This document shows, piece by piece, positions 43,973 through 51,625 of a stretch of DNA of 64,000 bases. The notes below the pieces were generated by a model that was not told the DNA's origin, made no database searches, and was given only the letters and a program-made list of their open reading frames with translations. The translations under genes were made by a program, and so were the position numbers. The stretch is taken from positions 16,457 to 80,456 of the forward strand of contig CAVEQO010000004.1 of NCBI GenBank assembly GCA_963617965.1. The letters are read 5' to 3'. The DNA comes from UBA6382 sp963617965. GTDB lineage: Bacteria; Bacteroidota; Bacteroidia; Bacteroidales; Bacteroidaceae. Positions within the stretch are counted from its first letter, which is position 1; each line of letters opens with the position of its first letter.

Positions 43973-45970
43973 TTATTTTGCTTTAAGACTTGACTTCATC
44001 AGGAATGTTATGATAAGGGCATAGGCAACAAGGCTTGCTGTCTGACCTCCGGTACTCAGCATCCATTCTTTGCCGTTGATGAACCAGTCGCAACCAGCAA
44101 AGGTGAGTCCTGCGGAAACAACTCCCATGAGAGCACCGCCGGCGATGAAGCCTGAGGCAACAAGAGTGCCGCGTTCCCCACGCCGCATGTTGATGCCGGA
44201 GTCTGTGTTTCTTGTTGTGACATACCAGTTTACCAAGCCCCCCGCCAGAAGAGGAACATTGAGCTGTATGGGGATAAACATCCCCAATGCAAAGGCCAGA
44301 GCACTTATGCCGAACGTGTTTGCTGCCAAAGCAATAACAGCTCCGATACCATAGAGAAGCCATGGTGCACCTTGTCCCATCATGAGCGGTTCTATCACTG
44401 CCGCCATGGCGCGTGCTTGAGGGGCTGCCATCACGTCAGTGTTGGTCGGTGTGAAACCATATGCCTTGTTCAGTACCATGATTACTCCGGCGGTGGTTAC
44501 CGCACTCACGAGAATCCCCAGAGTTTTCAGACGCTGTTGCTTTGCAGGGGTGCTGCCGAGCCAGTATCCAATCTTGAGATCTGTGACAAAAGCACCGGCA
44601 CTTGATAGTGCTGTACAGACTACTCCGCCCATAACAAGTGCCGCAACCATTCCGCCAGTTCCCTTCAGTCCGGCCGCCGCCATTACCAGACTGGCCAGAA
44701 TAAGGGTCATCAGAGTCATGCCGCTCACGGGATTGCTCCCCACAATGGCTATGGCGTTGGCGGCAACTGTCGTAAACAAAAACGCAATGGCAAAGACTAT
44801 GACAAGGGCAACGACAGTAAATAGCAGACTGCCGTCCATTACGTCCATATAAAAGAACAATGCAGTGGCGAGCAGTGCTATAACCAGTCCCAGTATGACT
44901 GTTTTGATGGAAATGTCACGCTGGGTTCTCGGCGGAACCTCTTGGATGTGTTCTTTTGCGCTGTTGCCGAAAGCGTTTCCTATCAGGGAAAAACTGCCTG
45001 ATATTACCGCCCGGCTTTTCCATACTCCGAGAATTCCTGCCATGGCAATTCCGCCGATGCCTATGCTCTTGGCATATTGGAAAATTTCTTGCGGAGTGGC
45101 ATTGATGGCCGTGACGTTTCCGGAAACAATCGTGTCCGGCCAGATGAAGGCAATGGCGGGAATGGCAATCCACCAGATCAGCGCAGACCCGGCACACATT
45201 ATCAGCGCGTATCTCAGCCCCACTATATATCCCATGCCGAGCAGAGCCGCCGACGTGTTGAATGAAAAATACAGTTTCGCTTTTGTTGCCAGAGCCTGGC
45301 CGGCGGAACAAAACGTGGAAGTGAAATTCTCCGCCCACGCACCGAACGTAGCTACGGCGAAGTCAAAAATTCCACCTATAACAGACGCAACTACAAGTAG
45401 TTTGGCACTATTGCTTTTACCTTCACCCGAAACGAGGATTTGGGTACTTGCAGTGGCTTCCGGGAAAGGATATTCTCCGTGTTTGTCGCTCACGAAATAT
45501 TTCCGAAACGGAACAAGGAATAAGATTCCTATTATTCCTCCGAGCAGACTGGACAGAAACACTTCCACGAAATCCACGCTGATGCCTGATTCCGGAAATT
45601 TCTTTTCCAGAATATACAGTGCGGGCAGTGTAAATATTGCACCTGCCACAATCATGCCGGAGCAGGCCCCGATACTCTGGATGATGACATTTTCGCCCAA
45701 TGCGTTCTTGCGGCGCAGCGTGTTGGACAGCCCCACGGCGATTATCGTTATGGGAATGGCAGCTTCAAAAACCTGTCCTATTTTCAGCCCCAGATATGCC
45801 GTGGCTGCACTGAAAATGACTGCCATCACAAGTCCTGTGGTTATGGAGTACACGCTTGCCTCCTTTGGGGATTCCAGAGGACTCATGACCGGTTCGTATG
45901 TTTCGCCCTGCTTAAGTGGACGCATGGCGTTTTCCGGAAGTTTGACTTCCTTTTGCATTTCTGGTTTCAT
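43973..45970 (-). CDS. OPT family oligopeptide transporter
   Basis: Inner-membrane importer of small peptides (or metal-chelate compounds), proton-driven in characterised members. The ATG at 45970 gives 665 residues with about 14-16 membrane helices, and the promoter box at 45998-46005 excludes an upstream TTG start. Typical bacterial OPT motifs include SVYSITTGLVMAVIF near the start, LGLKIGQVFEAAIPI and EYPFPEATASTQILVSGEG. GYWLGSTPAKQQRLKTLGI occurs in the second half. The dipeptidase follows after 2 bp. Confidence 0.93.
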   Translation of the reverse strand: MKPEMQKEVKLPENAMRPLKQGETYEPVMSPLESPKEASVYSITTGLVMAVIFSAATAYLGLKIGQVFEAAIPITIIAVGLSNTLRRKNALGENVIIQSIGACSGMIVAGAIFTLPALYILEKKFPESGISVDFVEVFLSSLLGGIIGILFLVPFRKYFVSDKHGEYPFPEATASTQILVSGEGKSNSAKLLVVASVIGGIFDFAVATFGAWAENFTSTFCSAGQALATKAKLYFSFNTSAALLGMGYIVGLRYALIMCAGSALIWWIAIPAIAFIWPDTIVSGNVTAINATPQEIFQYAKSIGIGGIAMAGILGVWKSRAVISGSFSLIGNAFGNSAKEHIQEVPPRTQRDISIKTVILGLVIALLATALFFYMDVMDGSLLFTVVALVIVFAIAFLFTTVAANAIAIVGSNPVSGMTLMTLILASLVMAAAGLKGTGGMVAALVMGGVVCTALSSAGAFVTDLKIGYWLGSTPAKQQRLKTLGILVSAVTTAGVIMVLNKAYGFTPTNTDVMAAPQARAMAAVIEPLMMGQGAPWLLYGIGAVIALAANTFGISALAFALGMFIPIQLNVPLLAGGLVNWYVTTRNTDSGINMRRGERGTLVASGFIAGGALMGVVSAGLTFAGCDWFINGKEWMLSTGGQTASLVAYALIITFLMKSSLKAK

Positions 45971-45997
45971 AAGACGGGTTGTTTTCGGTTCTTGTTG

Positions 45998-46005
45998 CAA
46001 AGATA
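45998..46005 (-). promoter_or_regulatory. -7 box of the OPT transporter gene
   Basis: Minus-strand TATCTTTG, exact match, about 28 bp before the ATG at 45970. No TTG is seen at -33. Confidence 0.5.
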
Positions 46006-46152
46006 AAGTTTTTTGCTGAGTTACGGGCGTTATGGTTTGGCATTATGGAAAAACCAAAGCCGAACGTTTCCTGCGAGAACCACCAGTTCCGCTATGCGTC
46101 TGCTCGCATTGCCCGGCTCTGTTCGGATTGTGCTCACATACACATAGTACAC

Positions 46153-46186
46153 AAAAAAAAGGTATCGACATTCGCATGTGGATACC
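46153..46186 (-). terminator. Intrinsic terminator of the tRNA-Val transcript
   Basis: On the minus strand the stem GGTATC/GATACC encloses ACAT/ATGT around the loop GCGA and is followed by T8. It lies 33 bp after the tRNA 3' end. Confidence 0.85.
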
Positions 46187-46218
46187 GTTTAACCAATTAA
46201 ATCTTTTATGAAAGGGAA

Positions 46219-46296
46219 TGGTGGGCGTTGACGGATTCGAACCGCCGACCCTCTGCTTGTAAGGCAGATGCTCTGAACCAGCTGCGCTAAACGCCC
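46219..46296 (-). tRNA. tRNA-Val (anticodon UAC)
   Basis: 75-nt cloverleaf (46222-46296) plus an encoded CCA (46219-46221). Acceptor GGGCGTT pairs with AACGCCC. The anticodon stem TCTGC/GCAGA encloses the loop CTTACAA, giving anticodon TAC. The T-arm has GGTTCGAATCC. The D stem GCGC/GAGC contains one G-A mismatch at 12-23. It has its own promoter and terminator and stands alone between protein genes. Confidence 0.97.
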
Positions 46297-46354
46297 TTCG
46301 TGTGCAACCACAAGACTCTCGCTTGAACCTCTGTTCTGTTCCTTGATTGCATTG

Positions 46355-46385
46355 CAAAAGTAACTCCTTTTTTTCCTACACACAA
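46355..46385 (-). promoter_or_regulatory. Promoter of tRNA-Val
   Basis: Minus-strand -7 box TACTTTTG (46355-46362), exact, with TTG (46383-46385) 20 bp upstream. The tRNA 5' end is about 50 nt after the expected transcript start. Confidence 0.7.
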
Positions 46386-46421
46386 GAAAATCGGACTTTT
46401 TTTTGAAAAAAAACGCAATTT

Positions 46422-49400
46422 TTATTTTACCGCAACTTTTTCTGTACGCGATGCTCCTGTATTGTCTGTGATGCTTACTATATAAATTCCCTTTGGCAGT
46501 TTAAAACTGTTGTCAAATCCTGTTATTTTGTTGGAGCAAACGGTCGCCCCGTTTATGTTGCGGATGACTATGGCGGAATGCTCCTTGAATCCACGAACTG
46601 TTATTTCGCCTGTTTTCCCGTGTATGCCGCCGTGCATACCGGCTTTTGTGTTGTCATGAATGCCGATGGGTTCTTCCAGCCCGACTTTGTTGTCTATCCA
46701 CGCAATTCGGTCGTAGAGGTATTCGTTTATGAAGTCAACCTCGGCTTTGTATGAGCCACGGGTCGTGTATTGCTGTTGGACACAGTCGTTCAGGATTGGC
46801 CATCGGATGTAGTTGTATTCCTGCGAGAGGCTGTTTTCCGTGCCGAGACTGTCAACTGCGGCACTGATGTATTCGTATGTCATGTTGCCTTTGTACCTGT
46901 ACCATGACCAAAGTTCCTTGAGTTCATCGGAGCAACTCTCAATGATTTTTCTGTTGAAGCTGCGTGCGCCGTTTGCCGCAGATGACTTGCTGCTCAGACA
47001 AAGGAAGTCTGACATCGTCAAAAGGGGATGGGTGCGTTTGTCGTTGTCGAAAGCAAGGTCAAAGTCCCAAACTGGATATACTCTGAAAACGTCATTGCGG
47101 TCTTTTGCCATATACACGCTCCAGTATCCGTCGGTGTTGCCGCTCAGTTCTTCTATAAGGAAATATTTGAGCCATGAAGTTTCGTCAAGGTAGTTTTTGT
47201 ATCCGTATTCTTCGGTCTTGTATCCGGTGGAGTAAACGCTTGTACACAACTGGTTGAATGCTTCCTGTATGTAGTTGAATTGTTGTGTGGTTATTTCATC
47301 GTCCTTGGGGTAGTGTACGGTAACGGGTATCTTGTAATAGCTTGAATAGAAATACTTGGTTTCGCTCGCTGCATAAGCATCGATTTCTATCAGATAGCCG
47401 CCTGTAAGTTCGTCCCCCGCGTTGTCTTGAGCGGTCATTTCTGTAATGTCAACCCTGTTCTTGCGGACTTCAATCTGGTCGCTCAGCTGATAGCTGCCTT
47501 TGTATTGCCCGTTGAAGACAACATCAACCAAGGTACATGCGGGAGTGTACTCCATTTCAAAGATGTTGCTCAGGCAGAATGCCACATTGTTGCGGATGAG
47601 GGACTTGTCGCCGTAATTGTTTATAAGTGTCCATTCCTTGGCTTTTGCCGGCATGCCGAGCAGTCTGGACTTGTTCTGGAGCTTTATCTTGTATGGTTTT
47701 TTTTCGAAACTCCAGCTCCCGTTCCCTCTTCCGCGCACGGCTACACTGTCCGTTTTCAGGGAAGTTCCGTTTTCGGAGATGATGTTTATGTGCCCTTGCA
47801 GCCATGTCGTCTTGGACGTTACCTCCGAAACGTTTTCCGCAGTGCGTATCACGACCAAGGGCAAATTGGTCAATTGGTATAGATGGCTGTCGTCTCCTTG
47901 GCTCTCCGTCCCGTAAAACCTTAACTCCGCAATATTGCATCGTGCGTCATTGGGACCGACATACCTGACGTATCGGAATCCACGGCTGCAATTAACTTTT
48001 GCATAAGTCATCTTGTTGTATTCCGGCGTGTCTTTGATTATGTGGAATGGTACGGCATCGCTGAAATCAGCCTTGTTCGCCCCCTCGAAGACTCCCAGAA
48101 CCATGCGCTCCGCCCAGTTTTGGCGTGGCGCATACGCCACTTTTGTTATTACATACTGCTTTCCCAAGTCCATTCCCACAAATCCTGTGCTTCTCTCGTA
48201 GGCTGCGTAGATTGTCGTGAAATCATTGTCAAAGACTTCTTTCGGCGTATTTACTGTGGTGGAAGACAGCCCCGTGGAATAGTCTACGGAAACGGCTCCC
48301 ATTGGTGTGCCTTGCAAGGGGAGTTCAGTTGGATCGTCGGGTGTCGAGTTCAGCGCGTCTTCAAGGGCTTTTTCAAGTCCTGTCGTGGCGGCTCTGTATT
48401 CTTTGGCCGTTGTGGTTATGTCGTATCCGCGTGACGTTATGTAGTTGTCTATGATTCTGCGTCTTGAGATGAGTTCTGCCACTGCGTCCATGTTGTATTT
48501 TACACCTGCGCTGTCTGCGATGTTGTCATATACGCTTTCTGTGGAATCCTTGTAGTTGACCATGCGGCAGAAAGCCTCGGCGGTTTCGGCATCGGTGTTT
48601 TTCTGGCTTTCTATGATCTTCTCGGCTTCGTCTTGCGCAAGGGGCAGCAGTGTCCAGATATTTGCGTTGCTGGCAGTTGCAGTCATGGACTCTGTCGCGA
48701 CAAGTTTTTGCCGTTCGTAGGAAACGGCATCCGACAGGACAATGCCGTTGCAGTCAGTTGTGTCTGATATGAAAAACGAACCGGAGTCGTGCCACGTGAT
48801 ATTCTGCATGGAAGCCTGTTCTCTCGTACAGCCCAGTATGTCATTGGCGTGTGATGTTCCGCCGGCAATGTCCAGATACCAGTGCGTGTACGCGTTTTCA
48901 ATGATATATCCGCCTTTCTTCTTTGTTATCTTGAAAATGTAGTTGGCGTTGTTCCTGTCGAGCGCATTGTAGAGGCAGGCAGACCTGTCTTTGGAAACAG
49001 GATAGTTCGGGGCTGTGTACATGGCGGCTTTGTTCCCGTGCTTTTTTATGTAGTTTTCATTTGTGTTGAGGATATGGTAATAGCCGTCTGCTATCGGAAC
49101 GGTTTCTTTGGCTTTGCGGCATTCTTCCTCCAATTCTGCTATGGTCGTGTGCCGCTGCTCGTCCGTAAGTTGGCTGTCGGTTAGTTTGGTTCTGGTCTCG
49201 CTGATTTTTTCTCTGAAAGCTTGCAGGTTCTCTTTCAGATAATATCCGGGGGCTGTCCCCGTGGTCATGCTGCTTGCAAGGTTGTCGTAGTCAAGGCACT
49301 TTGCCAAAGCCCCTTCTTGCGTGCGGAAGAATCTGTCCAGAAGACTGTCAGAAACGGATTTGATGTACCATACGTTTACTCCGTACTTTTTTGCTTCCGA

Positions 49401-50693
49401 TGTAGTGCCCCAAATGTTAAGGTATCCGCTGTCGTCACTTGTTCCGTTGTGTCCCGCAACTACAGAATATACATACGGGTTGTCAGTGAAATTAAAACAG
49501 AACTTGCCTTCGCTTGTTTGTGTGAACGTCTGGGTGGTGGTGGGGGTTGCTGATGTTGAAATGTTCGTGCTGTAGCTTTTGGCTCCCTTGTTGATGTATG
49601 TCTGACCCAATGCTGAAAAAACATTCCAGTTGCCGTTGCCTGCGTCTGACATATAATAGATAAGGTTGAAATCAAGGGGATCAAAAGATTTCCACCTCAC
49701 GAGGCCCCCGTCGTTGTAAATGGCGGATTTCCCTTCGTAGTTGTATGGCCCTCCGCTGTATCCGCTCCCGTTTCCCGCCGTCACGATGTAATAAAAGCCG
49801 GACAGGATGGGAATTGTCTGGAGAGCCTGGCTGTAGGCGGTTCTCAGATTTGCCAAGGTGCTTCGAATCAGAGGCTGTTCTTCCGTTCCCGTGAGAGCGT
49901 TTGCTTTTGCAAGTGCGGAAATGTAGTTGTCTACTGCTTCTTTTTTGTGATACCCCGGGTCGTTGCCTGCCACGATGTCCGCACCCAATGTGCCGTACTG
50001 TTGCAAGGCCTCTTTGATGTCTTGTGTTGAGCCATTTGACTGCAACACTTCCACGTAGTCTTCGGGTACTGGTTCAAGATACCACAGGTTTACTCCGTAT
50101 TCCCGGGCTTCCTGCTGCGTACCCCACACGTTGAGACAGCCTGCTGTTTCCACCGGGCCGTTGTGGCTGTTGGTTAGGGAGAACACGCAGGTGCTGCCGG
50201 CATTTTGGATTGTGTACTTTCCGTCTTCGTCAGTTGCGATGTCTTGTGCCACGGGGTCTGTGGTGGCGGCGACGTTACAGTTGAAAGCCGCAGTTGATTT
50301 CCCTATGTAGGTATTGTCGCTTGGATTGTAGATGAGCCAGTAGTCTCCGTCGGCTATCAGCTTGTATACCATGCCGTAGTTGTATGGATCGTATGCAGAC
50401 CAGCACACAAGCCCGCCCTTGTTGTATAGTGCCGACTTGTATTCATAGTTGTAAGGCCCGTTGCTGTAGCCCTGACCGTTTCCTGCCGAAACGATTCTGT
50501 AATAACCGGCAGTAACAGGACGGACTGTGGGGATTTCGCTTGCCGAGATTGCAGCTGCGGATACCTGTGTGCTTTCAGACGGGAGGTTTGTACCCGATGT
50601 TTTTGTCTGCGCCGCCATGGGGTGTGCCACCGTGGCGTAGGCGGGCATGATGTATATGAACAGAAAAATCAGATAGGAAGCGGTCTTGTACAC
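46422..50693 (-). CDS. Secreted CotH-kinase-family protein with repeated N-terminal modules and a C-terminal sorting domain
   Basis: A 1423-residue exported protein. Signal peptide 1-23. Three lectin-like modules (about 62-208, 297-446, 536-690) are separated by helical linkers of about 85 residues. Modules 1 and 2 are clear duplicates (GYYRIVSAGNGQGYS and GFYYIVTAGNGSGYS). An F5/8-type C-like domain spans about 795-930. The CotH domain follows with VRGRGNGSWSFEKKPYKIKL and the catalytic-type VYPVWDFDLAFDND. The last 80 residues resemble the type IX secretion sorting domain (FKLPKGIYIVSITD). CotH proteins elsewhere phosphorylate surface proteins; here the target is unknown. It lies downstream of pheT-yebC, behind a strong hairpin, with its own -7 box. 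Confidence 0.88.
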   Translation of the reverse strand: MYKTASYLIFLFIYIMPAYATVAHPMAAQTKTSGTNLPSESTQVSAAAISASEIPTVRPVTAGYYRIVSAGNGQGYSNGPYNYEYKSALYNKGGLVCWSAYDPYNYGMVYKLIADGDYWLIYNPSDNTYIGKSTAAFNCNVAATTDPVAQDIATDEDGKYTIQNAGSTCVFSLTNSHNGPVETAGCLNVWGTQQEAREYGVNLWYLEPVPEDYVEVLQSNGSTQDIKEALQQYGTLGADIVAGNDPGYHKKEAVDNYISALAKANALTGTEEQPLIRSTLANLRTAYSQALQTIPILSGFYYIVTAGNGSGYSGGPYNYEGKSAIYNDGGLVRWKSFDPLDFNLIYYMSDAGNGNWNVFSALGQTYINKGAKSYSTNISTSATPTTTQTFTQTSEGKFCFNFTDNPYVYSVVAGHNGTSDDSGYLNIWGTTSEAKKYGVNVWYIKSVSDSLLDRFFRTQEGALAKCLDYDNLASSMTTGTAPGYYLKENLQAFREKISETRTKLTDSQLTDEQRHTTIAELEEECRKAKETVPIADGYYHILNTNENYIKKHGNKAAMYTAPNYPVSKDRSACLYNALDRNNANYIFKITKKKGGYIIENAYTHWYLDIAGGTSHANDILGCTREQASMQNITWHDSGSFFISDTTDCNGIVLSDAVSYERQKLVATESMTATASNANIWTLLPLAQDEAEKIIESQKNTDAETAEAFCRMVNYKDSTESVYDNIADSAGVKYNMDAVAELISRRRIIDNYITSRGYDITTTAKEYRAATTGLEKALEDALNSTPDDPTELPLQGTPMGAVSVDYSTGLSSTTVNTPKEVFDNDFTTIYAAYERSTGFVGMDLGKQYVITKVAYAPRQNWAERMVLGVFEGANKADFSDAVPFHIIKDTPEYNKMTYAKVNCSRGFRYVRYVGPNDARCNIAELRFYGTESQGDDSHLYQLTNLPLVVIRTAENVSEVTSKTTWLQGHINIISENGTSLKTDSVAVRGRGNGSWSFEKKPYKIKLQNKSRLLGMPAKAKEWTLINNYGDKSLIRNNVAFCLSNIFEMEYTPACTLVDVVFNGQYKGSYQLSDQIEVRKNRVDITEMTAQDNAGDELTGGYLIEIDAYAASETKYFYSSYYKIPVTVHYPKDDEITTQQFNYIQEAFNQLCTSVYSTGYKTEEYGYKNYLDETSWLKYFLIEELSGNTDGYWSVYMAKDRNDVFRVYPVWDFDLAFDNDKRTHPLLTMSDFLCLSSKSSAANGARSFNRKIIESCSDELKELWSWYRYKGNMTYEYISAAVDSLGTENSLSQEYNYIRWPILNDCVQQQYTTRGSYKAEVDFINEYLYDRIAWIDNKVGLEEPIGIHDNTKAGMHGGIHGKTGEITVRGFKEHSAIVIRNINGATVCSNKITGFDNSFKLPKGIYIVSITDNTGASRTEKVAVK

Positions 50694-50721
50694 CTTTGCT
50701 GCTGGTTAAAAAATAGTCCTG

Positions 50722-50729
50722 CAAATGTA
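50722..50729 (-). promoter_or_regulatory. -7 box of the CotH-type gene
   Basis: Minus-strand TACATTTG, exact match, about 30 bp before the start codon. No -33 TTG is evident. Confidence 0.45.
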
Positions 50730-50811
50730 AGTGATTTGTTTTTAATCTTCCTATCGGATAATGTTTATTGTTGTTGTGTATTTGATTTTTCTCGCAAATG
50801 GGGAAACCCCG

Positions 50812-50868
50812 TTTGGCGGACATCCCCGGTTCGCACCGTTCTGATGCGAGCCGGGGATGTCCGCCAAA
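50812..50868 (-). terminator. Very strong stem-loop after yebC
   Basis: Arms 50812-50835 and 50845-50868 pair over 24 bp with one G-T wobble and a 9-nt loop. The hairpin starts 13 nt after the yebC stop. A second small hairpin (AAATGGGG/CCCCGTTT, 50796-50814) overlaps its distal edge. No T-run follows, so termination may rely on the stems. Confidence 0.65.
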
Positions 50869-50881
50869 CAAGAAGTCTGAC

Positions 50882-51607
50882 TTATGCCGGTTCCATGTTG
50901 GTGTATACGGTCTGTACATCGTCAAAGTCCTCAAGCTTCTCGACCATCTTGTCTATGGTCTCCCGTTGCTCTTCCGTTACGCTTTTCAAGTCATTGGGAA
51001 CATAGGTGAACTCTCCTCCGACATCCTCGTAACCGCTCTCCTCAAGATATTTCTGAATGGTGCCGAAACTCTTTGGGTCTCCGTAGATGGTGATGGTTCC
51101 TTCTTCGGGGTCTTCATCGTACTCGTCCTCAACGCCGAGGTCAATGGTGTCCAGAATGAACTCGTCCATGTCCATATCCGCTTTTTTCTTGAATGTGAAC
51201 ACGCACTTGTGGTCAAACAGGAAAGCAAGGCTTCCCATGGTTCCAAGGTTTCCGTTGAATTTGTTGAAGATGGAACGGACATCTGCAACGGTTCTGGTCG
51301 GGTTGTCTGTCAGCGTGTCAACGAAAACAGCTATGCCGTGAGGCCCGTATCCTTCATATGTCATGGATTTGTACTCGCTTTGGTCTTTGCCCATGGCGTT
51401 CTTTATGGCTCTCTCTATGTTGTCTTTCGGCATGTTCTCGCGCTTGCAGACGGCGATGACACTTCGTAGCGTGGGGTTGTTTTCCGGCTCCGGTCCGCCG
51501 GCCTTGACAGCAATGGCTATTTGTTTGCCCAGACGCGTGAATGTCTTGGCCATGTGTCCCCAACGTTTCAGCTTTGCCGCTTTTCTGTATTCAAATGCTC
51601 TTCCCAT
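50882..51607 (-). CDS. YebC/PmpR family protein
   Basis: Member of the YebC family. Members have been described as transcription regulators and, more recently, as factors that help ribosomes through proline stretches. The 241-residue protein begins MGRAFEYRKAAKLKRWGHMAK and has KAGGPEPENNPTLRSVIAVCKRENMPKDNIERAIKNA. It also has the GYGPHGIAVFVDTLTDNPTRT block. It is complete. It follows pheT by 18 bp, a usual Bacteroidota pairing. Confidence 0.95.
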   Translation of the reverse strand: MGRAFEYRKAAKLKRWGHMAKTFTRLGKQIAIAVKAGGPEPENNPTLRSVIAVCKRENMPKDNIERAIKNAMGKDQSEYKSMTYEGYGPHGIAVFVDTLTDNPTRTVADVRSIFNKFNGNLGTMGSLAFLFDHKCVFTFKKKADMDMDEFILDTIDLGVEDEYDEDPEEGTITIYGDPKSFGTIQKYLEESGYEDVGGEFTYVPNDLKSVTEEQRETIDKMVEKLEDFDDVQTVYTNMEPA

Positions 51608-51625
51608 AATGTTATCAGTATGTTT

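Noticed and set aside
44865..46019. 384-codon plus-strand frame opposite the OPT transporter
   Set aside because: Shadow of a conserved membrane protein, with no independent evidence.
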